A stretch of 64,000 bases of DNA from Bacteroidota bacterium (GTDB lineage: Bacteria; Bacteroidota; Bacteroidia; Chitinophagales; Chitinophagaceae). The stretch covers positions 17,103 through 81,102 of the forward strand of contig JAEZDA010000032.1 in the NCBI GenBank assembly GCA_023433345.1, in the 5' to 3' direction. The position numbers were made by a program, and so were the translations under genes. Shown here one piece after another: positions 41,080 to 49,514 of the stretch. The notes below the pieces were generated by a model. It was not told the DNA's origin. It ran no database searches and worked only from the letters and a program-made list of their open reading frames with translations. The first letter of the stretch is position 1. Every line of letters starts with the position of its first letter.

Positions 41080-42120
41080 ATGGAACTTTCAAATACATCA
41101 TCTTTTCCTGAGGTTGCCGTTGTTATTTTGAATTGGAATGGAAAGACCTACCTGGAAAGATTTCTGCCCTTTGCTCTTTCTTCAACATACCCAAACAAAC
41201 GCATTATTGTAGCAGACAATGCATCCACAGACGGCTCTGTTGAACTTGTGCGCGAGAAATTTCCTCTTGTAGAAATAATTATCAATGAGGAAAACGAAGG
41301 ATTTGCGAAGGGTTACAACTCGGCACTGAAACAAATTGATTCTCCATACTACGTACTATTGAACAGCGATGTGGAAGTAACTCCCGGCTGGATAGAAAAC
41401 ATTGTCGCGCTGATGGAGAATGATGGAGCTATCGCCGCCTGCCAACCCAAAATTCTTTCTTATAATCAAAAGTCAAAATTCGAATATGCCGGCGCCTGCG
41501 GAGGTTGGATCGACAAGTTCGGCTACCCGTTCGCGAGAGGAAGGGTGTTTGATACTTGCGAAAAAGACGAGGGCCAGTATGATATTGCCACACGATGTTT
41601 CTGGGCCTCGGGTGCAGCATTGTTCCTAAGATCTTCGGCGTTCAGGGAAGTGGATGGGTTTGATGAATTTTTTTTCGCTCATCAGGAAGAGATAGACCTT
41701 TGCTGGCGCTTACAGCATAAAGGATATAGTATTTATTGTGAACCCGCCTCAACAGTTTATCATGTAGGAGGAGGTACACTACCGGTAGGGAATAAACGCA
41801 AAGTGTTTCTGAATTTCAGAAACAACCTGATCATGATGCGCAAAAACCTTCCGCCAGGAGAAGCCGGAAGAAAAATACTTGCAAGGTTGTTTCTCGACGG
41901 AATCGCCGGTATCAGGTATCTGCTCAGCGGCGAAGTTTCGTCAATGTTTGCCGTTGTAAAGGCCCATCTCGCTTATTATTCATGGAAAAAGGCCTGGAAG
42001 AAACAGCGACAGGCTGCGGTGGCTAAGGCGCCTTTGTCGGGAAAGTTCAAGGGAAGTATCGTTTGGAAATATTATATCGGGGGGAAGAAAACGTTCAGGC
42101 AAATTGTTGGACAGAATTAA
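41080..42120 (+). CDS. Family 2 glycosyltransferase
   Basis: GT-A-fold transferase that moves a sugar from a nucleotide sugar, probably to a cell-surface glycan. The N-terminal VAVVILNWNGKTYLERFLP (about 11-29), the VADNASTDGSVELV segment (about 46-59), the acidic LLNSDVEVTPG (about 89-99) and the later DEFFFAHQEEIDLCWR (about 195-210, with the ED-like catalytic acid) match GT2 rhamnosyltransferase-like proteins. Length of 346 aa is normal. It is divergent from the histidine kinase, with a 73-115 nt shared region; a TATATTCG element is at 41066-41073, 6 nt before the ATG. Confidence 0.88.
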   Translation: MELSNTSSFPEVAVVILNWNGKTYLERFLPFALSSTYPNKRIIVADNASTDGSVELVREKFPLVEIIINEENEGFAKGYNSALKQIDSPYYVLLNSDVEVTPGWIENIVALMENDGAIAACQPKILSYNQKSKFEYAGACGGWIDKFGYPFARGRVFDTCEKDEGQYDIATRCFWASGAALFLRSSAFREVDGFDEFFFAHQEEIDLCWRLQHKGYSIYCEPASTVYHVGGGTLPVGNKRKVFLNFRNNLIMMRKNLPPGEAGRKILARLFLDGIAGIRYLLSGEVSSMFAVVKAHLAYYSWKKAWKKQRQAAVAKAPLSGKFKGSIVWKYYIGGKKTFRQIVGQN

Positions 42121-42168
42121 ACTTTATTAATTGTTTACTCCTATTTTTGCGAAGAAAATTTACAGGAA

Positions 42169-42372
42169 ATGGAACAAGAGATCATAGAAACGAAGCACAA
42201 GGATTTTGCGCACAACTGGGTTTCATCCTCGCGCTTTTTGTGGTTTTGCCAGGTGTTCCTGGTTATTGCCTTTGTTTTAGGCGGATGCTATAATCTTTAC
42301 ACACATCGTTATAAAGGTAAGCCGGAGGTAACTGTGCCTGAAAACACTCTTTATTCTCCGAAATACAAATAA
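42169..42372 (+). CDS. Small single-helix membrane protein
   Basis: A 67-aa protein with a charged N-terminus (EQEIIETKHKDFAHNW), one membrane helix (about 22-42, ending in GGCYN), and a short polar tail with Pro residues. A TATTTTTG promoter-like element is 19 nt upstream at 42142-42149. The codon pattern and upstream signal support a real gene, but no family is recognised. It lies between the GT2 gene and the tRNA pair. Confidence 0.6.
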   Translation: MEQEIIETKHKDFAHNWVSSSRFLWFCQVFLVIAFVLGGCYNLYTHRYKGKPEVTVPENTLYSPKYK

Positions 42373-42376
42373 TTTT

Positions 42377-42404
42377 TTTGGATAGGTGATTCGCCCTATT
42401 TTTG
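42377..42404 (+). promoter_or_regulatory. Promoter of the tRNA-Gly/tRNA-Leu pair
   Basis: TTTG at 42377-42380 and TATTTTTG at 42397-42404, spacer 16 nt, lie 34 nt before tRNA-Gly. The pattern is the Bacteroidota -33/-7 type. Confidence 0.6.
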
Positions 42405-42438
42405 CAGTCCAAAAAAAATAACACAGTTCTTAAAAAAT

Positions 42439-42514
<76 letters not shown>

Positions 42515-42517
42515 AAG

Positions 42518-42545
42518 ATCCCGACCTTTTGTCGGGATTTTTTTT
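42518..42545 (+). terminator. Terminator between tRNA-Gly and tRNA-Leu
   Basis: ATCCCGAC (42518-42525) pairs with GTCGGGAT (42531-42538) across a 5-nt loop, followed by a run of T. Its place between the two tRNA genes suggests part of the transcripts end after tRNA-Gly. Confidence 0.8.
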
Positions 42546-42567
42546 GAATCTCAACAGTGTCTTTTAT

Positions 42568-42653
42568 GCCCCGGTGGTGGAATTGGTAGACACGCAGGAC
42601 TTAAAATCCTGTGATCAGCAATGGTCGTAACGGTTCAACTCCGTTCCGGGGCA
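42568..42653 (+). tRNA. tRNA-Leu (anticodon TAA)
   Basis: An 86-nt class II tRNA. Acceptor stem GCCCCGG/CCGGGGC, anticodon stem CAGGA/TCCTG with loop CTTAAAA (anticodon TAA, reading UUA/UUG), a long variable arm, and T loop TTCAACT are visible. The discriminator is A; CCA is not encoded. Confidence 0.96.
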
Positions 42654-42671
42654 CTGTAATTCCGGATCATT

Positions 42672-42695
42672 TCCCGCTTCGGCGGGATTTTTTTT
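42672..42695 (+). terminator. Terminator after tRNA-Leu (TAA)
   Basis: TCCCGC (42672-42677), a TTCG tetraloop, GCGGGA (42682-42687), then eight T. It ends the tRNA transcript. Confidence 0.85.
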
Positions 42696-43381
42696 GGGGT
42701 GGGAATTATTTTGTGTTTATATGGTGGCGCAGGAAGGGTGGATTTTGATAAATGGTTGATGGGCGAGGGTTTATTCTTTGCAGTATCACAACTTCGACAC
42801 TGCCTTTGAAGCATCACAACTTAGATACTTCGCCACTTCATTCAATCATAAATCGCTCTACGTTTATCCAGTTTATTCGCATTGCGGTGCCTGCGACGGC
42901 TTTCAGGTTGATAAGTATTCTAATCACCGAGCTTATTTGAGGGCTTTCCGTAGTTTTCTCACTTTAAAGTTCCGGCTTCACTGAGCTGGATTCTGCCCTG
43001 GTTTGGGCATTTTGCTAAAAACTTTGAGCTGCTATATAAGCTATAAAATCAGCCGAAAACGTTTCAGAGTAAGGAAGTGCGAAGTAAACGGATAATCGTT
43101 GGGTTAAAAGTCCCCTGCCAGATTCTGCCTTTCTTCCAGCATATTAACCCATCTATCCTGGCGCAAACCATCAAATAAAATAAAGATAAATAGCGGATCT
43201 CACCGTTCAATTCACTTTCAATTTCCTACTGACTCTAAACACTTTTGTCTCCGCAGCAATTCGCTGCAGGCTTAAATTTTCTCCGACAGCTTTGCCTATA
43301 AAATAGCAAGGTAGGAACGCAGAGTTGAACTGCGCAAACGAAAGACAACTTTCTTCAACATAACATTTAAACCACCCTTTT
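42696..43381 (+). other. Gene-poor stretch of 686 nt
   Basis: No convincing gene is seen on either strand. Short frames exist (for example 42778-42984 plus, 43207-43416 minus) but have no coding look or start signal. A short repeat ATCACAACTT occurs at 42785-42794 and 42813-42822. The stretch lies between the tRNA terminator and the secreted-protein gene and could be the remains of lost genes or a long upstream region. Confidence 0.5.
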
Positions 43382-44044
43382 ATGAAAATGTTTTTTTTCT
43401 GCTGCGTTGCAGCCATGCTCTCTTCGTCAACTCAGGCCCAACCAAACAACCCTTATAACAGGGCGGGTACAGACTTCGTTAAATCTGCTCAGGTAATCGC
43501 CTCTGAATTAAAAAAAGGAAATATTAAAAACGCGGACGAGGCAACTATAAGCCAGATTCAATCCTCTATCCCTACCAAAACCCAAATGAATCCTTCCCTC
43601 GCAGGAGAAATAATGAAGAACATTGCCCAAAACCCCCTGCCATTTTCTTCCGTGCTCAAATCGTCCTCATTAAAACCGGAACTGCAAAGAGAAGTCAGCA
43701 TGATGCTTGAACATTTGGTTTCATCAAAAACCGAGATGCACAAAGCCTGGCTCACGGAAAAAGCAGAAAGCTACCTGAAAACTGCGTTGGAAAAAGACGA
43801 CAAGGAAATATTGCTCACCCTTGTAGCCATCATGTATAATGCTGATCAATTCGGGAGTATGGCGAGAATTCGTTGCAATACTTCTGTTAACGGCAGGGTT
43901 GTTAACGAGGGCGAAGGGATGGAATGCGCAGGAGCGGCCACCCTTATCGGGTTCACATTAGGTTATACATTTTGCGGTTTCTATTGCGGGCTCGGTGGAG
44001 CACTGATCGGCTTTGTGGCGGTGGCAGTTGGCTCAATTTCCTGA
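43382..44044 (+). CDS. Secreted protein of unknown family with a Gly/Cys-rich hydrophobic C-terminus
   Basis: A 220-aa protein with a signal peptide (1-20, ending TQAQ). The mature part is helical and polar (about 30-145). The last 45 residues are hydrophobic and rich in Gly, with Cys in RIRCN, GMECAG, TFCGFYCGLGG, ending VAVAVGSIS; this could be a membrane-inserting or glycine-zipper segment. No family is recognised. It is 6 nt upstream of a permuted-papain-like gene, so the two are probably co-transcribed and may act together. Confidence 0.65.
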   Translation: MKMFFFCCVAAMLSSSTQAQPNNPYNRAGTDFVKSAQVIASELKKGNIKNADEATISQIQSSIPTKTQMNPSLAGEIMKNIAQNPLPFSSVLKSSSLKPELQREVSMMLEHLVSSKTEMHKAWLTEKAESYLKTALEKDDKEILLTLVAIMYNADQFGSMARIRCNTSVNGRVVNEGEGMECAGAATLIGFTLGYTFCGFYCGLGGALIGFVAVAVGSIS

Positions 44045-44050
44045 TAATCT

Positions 44051-44668
44051 ATGAAACTGATGCTGCAGATTTTTATGTGGTGCTCGTATATTTCCCAATA
44101 TACACCGGCTTTTAAACAGCCGGAGCACCACATTTATTTTGTCGGAAGAGCTAGTCTCCAAAAATCCGCGTTGATCGCAAAGGAATTCAATTTAGCGGAC
44201 ACCCTGATTAGCCACGTAGGTATCGGAATTCAGGAAAGGGAAGGGTTAGTTATTTTTCATGTTGAAGACAAGCCGAACAATGCTCTTGTTAAAAGCACAC
44301 TGCCAGAGTTTGTTCGAAACCAGGAATTTTATTACTGCGTCTATGCCTTACCGGTATCTAAGGAGGAGATTGGAAAACTAAAGAACATCCTTGCAAACCA
44401 TAAGCCCGTTGAATTCGACAACCAACTGATGCTGGGAAATCAGGCGCTATATTGCTCCGAATTTTGCTTCAATGTTTTGATTTCACTCGACCCGCAAAAG
44501 TTCAGATTCATACCCGTTACAAAATTGATCGAAAATCCCTTCATTGCTTCCTACCTTGGGAGAAAATCTATCACTTATGTGCCGGTGGACTTCTTCATCG
44601 GCTACCCCGGTTTAAAAAAGGTATCAGAAGAATTCCTGCCGGCATCTCTCCCCTCACTGCGGCATTGA
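44051..44668 (+). CDS. Permuted papain-like (YiiX/NlpC-like) protein
   Basis: A 205-aa protein. Two segments match the permuted papain fold: DTLISHVGIGIQ (about 49-60), supplying the His, and ALYCSEFCFNVL (about 134-145), supplying a Cys followed by Ser-Glu as in YiiX-type YCSE motifs. The N-terminus (MKLMLQIFMWCSYISQY) is hydrophobic and might be a weak signal or anchor. Such proteins are putative amidases or acyl-cleaving enzymes acting on peptides or lipids. It follows the secreted protein by 6 nt. Assignment rests on the two motifs. Confidence 0.6.
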   Translation: MKLMLQIFMWCSYISQYTPAFKQPEHHIYFVGRASLQKSALIAKEFNLADTLISHVGIGIQEREGLVIFHVEDKPNNALVKSTLPEFVRNQEFYYCVYALPVSKEEIGKLKNILANHKPVEFDNQLMLGNQALYCSEFCFNVLISLDPQKFRFIPVTKLIENPFIASYLGRKSITYVPVDFFIGYPGLKKVSEEFLPASLPSLRH

Positions 44669-44697
44669 TATTAAGTATCTTTGCCAAAAATTATTTA

Positions 44698-45873
44698 ATG
44701 CAGAACGAAATCACCTGCCCTAAATGCAATCATACCTTTACGCTTAATGAGGTAATGAATGAAGAAATGAATTCGCAGCTTAAAGAAATGCGCTCAAAAT
44801 TGAATGAAGAAGCAGCAAATTGGAGACGACAACGCGAGGAAGAATTTTCCTTACAGCTCAAACAGGCAAGCGAGGCCGCGCGAAAAAAAGCAACAGATGA
44901 AATAGACACGAAACTGGCAGCACTTCAAAAAGAAGCTGCAGAAAAAACCAGGCAACTGCAGGAATTTCAGAGGAAGGAACTGGAATTGCTTCGCGAAAAG
45001 AATGAAATGGAAGCGAGGCAGAAAAACTTTGAAATAGAAAAAGAGAAATATTTTCTCGAAAAGAGCAGGGAGGTGGAAAACAACATCATTAAGCGCGAGC
45101 ATGAATTGTTTGACCTGAGAATGAAGGAAAAAGAAACCCAGATGGAAAGCCTAAAAAAAACCATAGATGATCTTAAAAGAAAAAGCGAGCAGGGCTCCAT
45201 GCAGTTACAGGGTGAGGCCCAGGAACTGTTGTTGGAGCAAATTCTCAGGGACACTTTTCCTTTTGATGCGATCACCGAAGTAGGTAAGGGAGTGGAAGGT
45301 GCAGACTGCATACAATTAGTGAGAAATACCACCGGGCGGGATTGTGGCAAAATTATTTATGAAAGCAAAAGAACAAAAACATGGAGCAACACATGGGTCG
45401 ATAAGCTTAAAGCGGATATGCGCAACAAATGCGCCGATATTGCAATTCTGGTTACACAGGTGTTTCCTAAAGACATGGACAGGTTCGGGCTCAAAGACGG
45501 AGTATGGATCTGCAGCTTCAGCGAGGTTGCGAGCGTTAGTCTTTTGATGCGGCACTCATTGATCCAGCTTTATGAAATACAAAAACGTGAAGAGAACAAG
45601 GGCGATAAAATGCAAATGCTCTATGATTATCTTACAGGCCTTGAGTTTCGAGGACAGGTTGAGGCCATTGCTGAAGGGTTCAAAGCTATGAAGGATGGTA
45701 TCACCCGCGAGAGGATGCAGATGGAAAAGATCTGGAAAGAACGGGAGAAACAACTGGAAAAAGTATTGCTGAACACATCAGGATTGTACGGTTCAGTAAA
45801 AGGTATAGCAGGAGCCTCAGTTGCAGATATCCCTCTGCTTGATGGAGAATCGACACCATTGTTGGAAAATTAA
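44698..45873 (+). CDS. DUF2130-type protein: zinc finger, coiled coil and nuclease-like C-terminal domain
   Basis: A 391-aa cytosolic protein. An N-terminal ITCPKCNHTFTLNE (about 4-17) looks like half of a zinc ribbon; a long charged coiled coil follows (about 20-175); then a globular domain (about 180-350). In that domain GVEGADCIQL and IIYESKRTKTWSNTW give a D...E-x-K pattern like PD-(D/E)XK nucleases. ATG at 44698 is chosen because it begins the conserved MQNEITCPKC; the frame upstream overlaps the preceding gene. A TATCTTTG element lies at 44676-44683. It is followed after 3 nt by a small membrane-protein gene. Cellular role unknown. Confidence 0.8.
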   Translation: MQNEITCPKCNHTFTLNEVMNEEMNSQLKEMRSKLNEEAANWRRQREEEFSLQLKQASEAARKKATDEIDTKLAALQKEAAEKTRQLQEFQRKELELLREKNEMEARQKNFEIEKEKYFLEKSREVENNIIKREHELFDLRMKEKETQMESLKKTIDDLKRKSEQGSMQLQGEAQELLLEQILRDTFPFDAITEVGKGVEGADCIQLVRNTTGRDCGKIIYESKRTKTWSNTWVDKLKADMRNKCADIAILVTQVFPKDMDRFGLKDGVWICSFSEVASVSLLMRHSLIQLYEIQKREENKGDKMQMLYDYLTGLEFRGQVEAIAEGFKAMKDGITRERMQMEKIWKEREKQLEKVLLNTSGLYGSVKGIAGASVADIPLLDGESTPLLEN

Positions 45874-45876
45874 TAT

Positions 45877-46179
45877 ATGCCGCAGGAGAATCCATACTTT
45901 TTAAAACTCGACGACTCCACCACTATCGAAGTGGCAGGAAGGCGGCTTCCTGAAGGCTTTCACAAGCTGGGCGAATACCAGAAAGATTCCATTGCGAGGA
46001 AGATGTTGATTAAGCATATTGAACAGATACGGGAAAGTCAACGGCCCGCAACAGCAAGCGACTTTCTTGTACCAATTGCTATTCTCCTGATCATCGCTGC
46101 CGTTATTATGCTCATTGCAAAACGGGTTCGCGATAATCCTAAACTCTACGACAGGATCGTCAGAAAGGACGAAGAGTAA
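45877..46179 (+). CDS. Small tail-anchored-like membrane protein
   Basis: A 100-aa protein with a polar, charged first part (about 1-60) and one membrane helix (about 67-87, PIAILLIIAAVIMLIAK), then a short basic/acidic tail. It starts 3 nt after the DUF2130 gene, suggesting a linked function, and converges with the phosphopantetheinyl transferase gene, 4 nt apart. No family recognised. Confidence 0.65.
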   Translation: MPQENPYFLKLDDSTTIEVAGRRLPEGFHKLGEYQKDSIARKMLIKHIEQIRESQRPATASDFLVPIAILLIIAAVIMLIAKRVRDNPKLYDRIVRKDEE

Positions 46180-46183
46180 TGTA

Positions 46184-46807
46184 TTAATTGCAAACCCAGG
46201 CAAGGCAATTGCCGTTGATTATTATCCCGTGAACGTGCAAAACGGTTTCAATTTCCTTACGAAATGAGATCGTCCCTTTATAACGGTCACCCACAAACGA
46301 AAATCCCGTAAGCGGCATATTCATTATAAAATCAACCTTACCGGCACCATACCATTTATATGCGGCCTCTTTCATGCACCAGGCCATGGTTACCCGCAGG
46401 ATGTCCTTCGGTTTTTCATCCATAACAATTTCCTGTTCGGCATCTGATAAAAATTTGTGTACCAGCCGGAGTATCTTCTCCTGAGGCACTTCTATATCAA
46501 TACCAACCTGCTCATTTGTGCTTATTATCGCAGCTGCATAATCATCGCAATGGGAAATTGAAAAATGATATGCCTCACTTTCAAGGAATGGCTTACGGGT
46601 CGTTGCGATCAACACCTTTTCCAATGGAAAACCAGGTTCCAATTCGGTAAGCAGTAACCTCCCGGCAAGGGTTTGTAACCGCTTATGAGGATGGCGAACT
46701 TCCGGAGAAACAATATTCCTGTATTCGAAAAAAGATTCGGGTTCGCTGATATGCCAAAGGCCAAGTTTGCTGTGCAAGTTGATATTTTGTTGATAAACCA
46801 GCGGCAT
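46184..46807 (-). CDS. 4'-phosphopantetheinyl transferase superfamily protein
   Basis: Attaches the phosphopantetheine arm of CoA to a carrier protein. The Mg2+/CoA motifs are VGIDIE (101-106, D104 and E106) and WCMKEAAYKW (143-152, with K146, E147, K151). The FSISHCDDYAAA segment (about 82-93) is also typical. The 207-aa, Sfp-like two-lobe size points to a protein acting on peptide, polyketide or fatty-acid carrier proteins rather than the shorter AcpS. No carrier-protein or synthase gene is adjacent. Confidence 0.88.
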   Translation of the reverse strand: MPLVYQQNINLHSKLGLWHISEPESFFEYRNIVSPEVRHPHKRLQTLAGRLLLTELEPGFPLEKVLIATTRKPFLESEAYHFSISHCDDYAAAIISTNEQVGIDIEVPQEKILRLVHKFLSDAEQEIVMDEKPKDILRVTMAWCMKEAAYKWYGAGKVDFIMNMPLTGFSFVGDRYKGTISFRKEIETVLHVHGIIINGNCLAWVCN

Positions 46808-46879
46808 GCGGAGAACCGGAATGGAAATTTTGACCCCTTAAAAAATTACTTTTACAAATAAACGAATAAACAGGCTATA

Positions 46880-47416
46880 ATGATTTTGAGCGACTCGCGC
46901 ATTCTTGAAGAAATTGCCAAAGGCACAATTCTGATCGAACCATATCACCGCAGCAAACTGGGAAGCAACAGTTATGATGTTCACCTCGGAAAATATCTTG
47001 CAACCTATGTGGATGAAGTACTTGACGCCAAGCTACACAACACCATCACACATTTCGAAATAGGAGATGAAGGATTTATTTTACAACCAAATGTGTTGTA
47101 CCTGGGCGTAACACAGGAGTACACAGAAACACACAATCATGTTCCCTTCCTTGAAGGGAAGTCATCCACCGGAAGGCTGGGAATTGACATCCACGCCACC
47201 GCAGGCAAAGGTGACGTTGGGTTCTGCGGAAACTGGACACTTGAAATTTCCGTGAAGCAACCGGTAAGAGTCTACCATGGAATGCCTGTCGGTCAGCTTA
47301 TCTATTTCCCCGTTGATGGAGTGATAGAAGTGCCCTATAACCGAAAGTCAAATGCAAAATACAGCGGGCAGCCAAACAGGCCTGTGGAAAGTATGATGTG
47401 GAAGAACAAATTTTAA
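46880..47416 (+). CDS. dcd: dCTP deaminase
   Basis: Deaminates dCTP to dUTP for thymidylate synthesis. The key motifs are GSNSYDVHLGK near 31-41, EGKSSTGRLGIDIHATAGKG near 93-112, and the catalytic-Glu strand CGNWTLEISVKQPVRVYHGM near 117-136. Length of 178 aa is normal. It lies alone, divergent from the phosphopantetheinyl transferase and convergent with DUF3810. Confidence 0.94.
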   Translation: MILSDSRILEEIAKGTILIEPYHRSKLGSNSYDVHLGKYLATYVDEVLDAKLHNTITHFEIGDEGFILQPNVLYLGVTQEYTETHNHVPFLEGKSSTGRLGIDIHATAGKGDVGFCGNWTLEISVKQPVRVYHGMPVGQLIYFPVDGVIEVPYNRKSNAKYSGQPNRPVESMMWKNKF

Positions 47417-47446
47417 GACCTTCTTTTTAGCGAAAGGGGTGATTTT

Positions 47447-48520
47447 TTATTTCGGAAGTATCCCTTCTTCTTTATAAAATGCAATCACAAAGGAAGTGAC
47501 CTCGTCATAGGCAAGAATTCCCTGCGGCTGTTCGTTTCTCTCCAGGAATGCTCCGTATGCCCAGCGAAAAACAGGTTCAAGAAAAGATCTGTGCTTTAAT
47601 CGGAATCTTCGCCACTCTTCTACATCTTGCTGAACCGGAAGAATAAGTTCTTTTCGAAATTGATTTGCAGAGGCCGAATCTAAAGAGAATAAATTTCTGT
47701 TGGCATAAAAGAACAGATCAAGATAGAGTGAATAGCTAAGTAAAGGTTCTTTTGAATGGCTTGCAGCAAGAAACCCGACAAAATTTGCTTCCATCTCTTT
47801 CGCATAACCAACCTGGTGCGCAACTTCGTGGCAGGCCGTAAATGGATGAAGGAAGGCAGGCGTGGTTGTATTCACCTGTGCCTCGCCTGTGAAGGGATTA
47901 TAATATCCGGTAAAACCAAGAAAGTTGCCTGCAATACTCCAAACCGATGGTTTTATGGAAGATGGTTCGTATTTCAGGAACGGATATCTTTTTGAGGCTG
48001 ATGAATAAGCTTCATTTACCATGGAAAACATCTCCGCCTTTTTCGGGTATTCGGCACCGTTAGCAATCCACTGCTTTTTTGAATCATTTACTCTTTCAAG
48101 GAGAAATGAATTCAATGCAACCAGATCTTCTTTGGAATAATCGTTTGCGGAAATTTTCAGTTGGTGCAATATTCCTGCCCGGTTATAATTTAAACCCCAA
48201 AGCAAATTGAAAATCACATAAATGATCAAGGCGGCATGGAGGAGCGAAAACAATTTTCTTTTCCACTGCCACCCCTTGCCTTTCCTGCCAACTGTTTTTA
48301 TGATCCTGTACACGAGGAAAATCACCATCAGCCCGTAGAAAATGTCTCCGGCACTGAAAGGAAGCCATCCGAAAAGCCAACGAAGCGAAGAACTTATGAA
48401 TGGAAAAACCCCTTTGCTGTATCCATTCTCCACCCGAATACTGTCCCTTGAATACAAATGAATGATCGCCGCCACTGCAATGAGAATAACAGTCAACAGG
48501 TATTTTCTCCGGGCAAACAT
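47447..48520 (-). CDS. DUF3810 membrane protein with HExxH motif
   Basis: A 357-aa protein with three N-terminal membrane helices (about 5-25, 40-65, 88-112) and a large outside domain. HEVAHQVGY near 227-235 is a gluzincin-like zinc motif, with KEMEANFVGFLAA downstream giving the third ligand Glu. These features fit DUF3810, a family common in Bacteroidota that is thought to be a membrane metallopeptidase; the substrate is unknown. It is convergent with dcd and divergent from the DUF177 gene. Confidence 0.85.
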   Translation of the reverse strand: MFARRKYLLTVILIAVAAIIHLYSRDSIRVENGYSKGVFPFISSSLRWLFGWLPFSAGDIFYGLMVIFLVYRIIKTVGRKGKGWQWKRKLFSLLHAALIIYVIFNLLWGLNYNRAGILHQLKISANDYSKEDLVALNSFLLERVNDSKKQWIANGAEYPKKAEMFSMVNEAYSSASKRYPFLKYEPSSIKPSVWSIAGNFLGFTGYYNPFTGEAQVNTTTPAFLHPFTACHEVAHQVGYAKEMEANFVGFLAASHSKEPLLSYSLYLDLFFYANRNLFSLDSASANQFRKELILPVQQDVEEWRRFRLKHRSFLEPVFRWAYGAFLERNEQPQGILAYDEVTSFVIAFYKEEGILPK

Positions 48521-48605
48521 TCCGGTAAATATATATCAACAGCTTTTTTCAGCATTTTTGCAGGTTCCGGAAGCGATTTTTAACACAATTCCCGTGAAAT
48601 TGTTG

Positions 48606-48613
48606 TACATTTG
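48606..48613 (+). promoter_or_regulatory. TAnnTTTG -7 element before the DUF177-rpmF operon
   Basis: TACATTTG lies 21 nt before the ATG at 48635. No strong -33 element is seen. Confidence 0.4.
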
Positions 48614-48634
48614 CCGTCCTTTAACCCATACCCC

Positions 48635-49177
48635 ATGGCTAAAACGAGGGAATTTGAGATAGCATTTGTAGGATTAAAGCCTGGGATTCATGACTTTAGG
48701 TATGAGTTAAATGACGAGTTCTTTCACGAAAGAGGAGCGCCGGATCTTACCAATGTTTCAGCTCAGGTAAAGCTCACGCTGGATAAACATGTGGGATTTC
48801 TGATGCTAAAGTTTGAAATCGGAGGCACGGCAGAGGTTTCATGTGATCGTTGCGGCAACCCTTTGAAACTTGATCTCTGGGATGAGTTCAACATGGTGGT
48901 AAAGCTTGTTGATAACCCCGATGAGATGAATGAACAGGAAGAAGATCCTGACATTTTCTACATTCAACGAACCGAGAGCCACATCGATGTTGGAACCTGG
49001 ATGTATGAATTCGTTTTACTCAGCTTGCCGATGCAACGCATGTGCGCGCAACCTGAAGTTGGCGGTACAGGGTGCAACAAGGAGGTTCTGGCAAAGCTTC
49101 GGGAGATGGAAGAAAAAACCCGTGAAAACAATTCGAATACCCTCTGGAAAGGGCTTGATAAATTCAAAGAAAATTGA
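48635..49177 (+). CDS. DUF177 (YceD-like) protein, 23S rRNA accumulation factor family
   Basis: A 180-aa cytosolic protein of the DUF177/YceD family, linked in other bacteria to 23S rRNA accumulation. Visible features are the CDRCGNPLKLDLWDEF segment (about 69-84) and the C-terminal LPMQRMCAQPEVGGTGC (about 131-147). Position directly before rpmF and plsX is the classical context and supports the call. ATG at 48635 gives MAKTREFEIAF; the upstream TTG frame from 48611 is rejected because it overlaps the promoter element. Confidence 0.9.
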   Translation: MAKTREFEIAFVGLKPGIHDFRYELNDEFFHERGAPDLTNVSAQVKLTLDKHVGFLMLKFEIGGTAEVSCDRCGNPLKLDLWDEFNMVVKLVDNPDEMNEQEEDPDIFYIQRTESHIDVGTWMYEFVLLSLPMQRMCAQPEVGGTGCNKEVLAKLREMEEKTRENNSNTLWKGLDKFKEN

Positions 49178-49229
49178 TTCCGTAACCACGGATCATAAGG
49201 AAGAAATAAATTTTTAAAAACAAACAGAC

Positions 49230-49424
49230 ATGCCAAATCCGAAAAGGCGACATTCACAACAACGCAGCGCAAAAAGAAGGACGCATTATAAAGCTACAGC
49301 TCCCACTCTCAGCACAGACCCTACAACGGGTGAAATGCATGTACGCCACCGCGCACATGTAAGCGAGGGAAAATTGTATTACAAAGGAAAAGTTGTTGCT
49401 GAAAAAGCGCCGCTGAAGGCATAA
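49230..49424 (+). CDS. rpmF: 50S ribosomal protein L32
   Basis: Small basic ribosomal protein of 64 aa beginning MPNPKRRHSQQRSAKRRTHY, as is standard for L32. The version here has no cysteine, so it lacks the zinc ribbon found in some L32 proteins. It sits between the DUF177 and plsX genes. Confidence 0.97.
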   Translation: MPNPKRRHSQQRSAKRRTHYKATAPTLSTDPTTGEMHVRHRAHVSEGKLYYKGKVVAEKAPLKA

Positions 49425-49514
49425 TTTTTTGTGCAGATAATTTCTATTCCAGTGTCGATGTTTGAGTATCTTCAGGCATGATGTTGGAATTTTTCATTTT
49501 TACAATACCGGAGA

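Noticed and set aside
42785..42822. Start of a CRISPR or tandem repeat array
   Set aside because: Only two copies of a 10-nt sequence are present with no regular spacers.
43207..43416. Minus-strand frame overlapping the start of the secreted-protein gene
   Set aside because: It overlaps the signal peptide of a better-supported gene and has no motif or promoter.
42568..44668. Possible genomic island inserted at tRNA-Leu (TAA)
   Set aside because: No integrase gene and no repeat of the tRNA 3' end was seen downstream, so an integration event is not supported.
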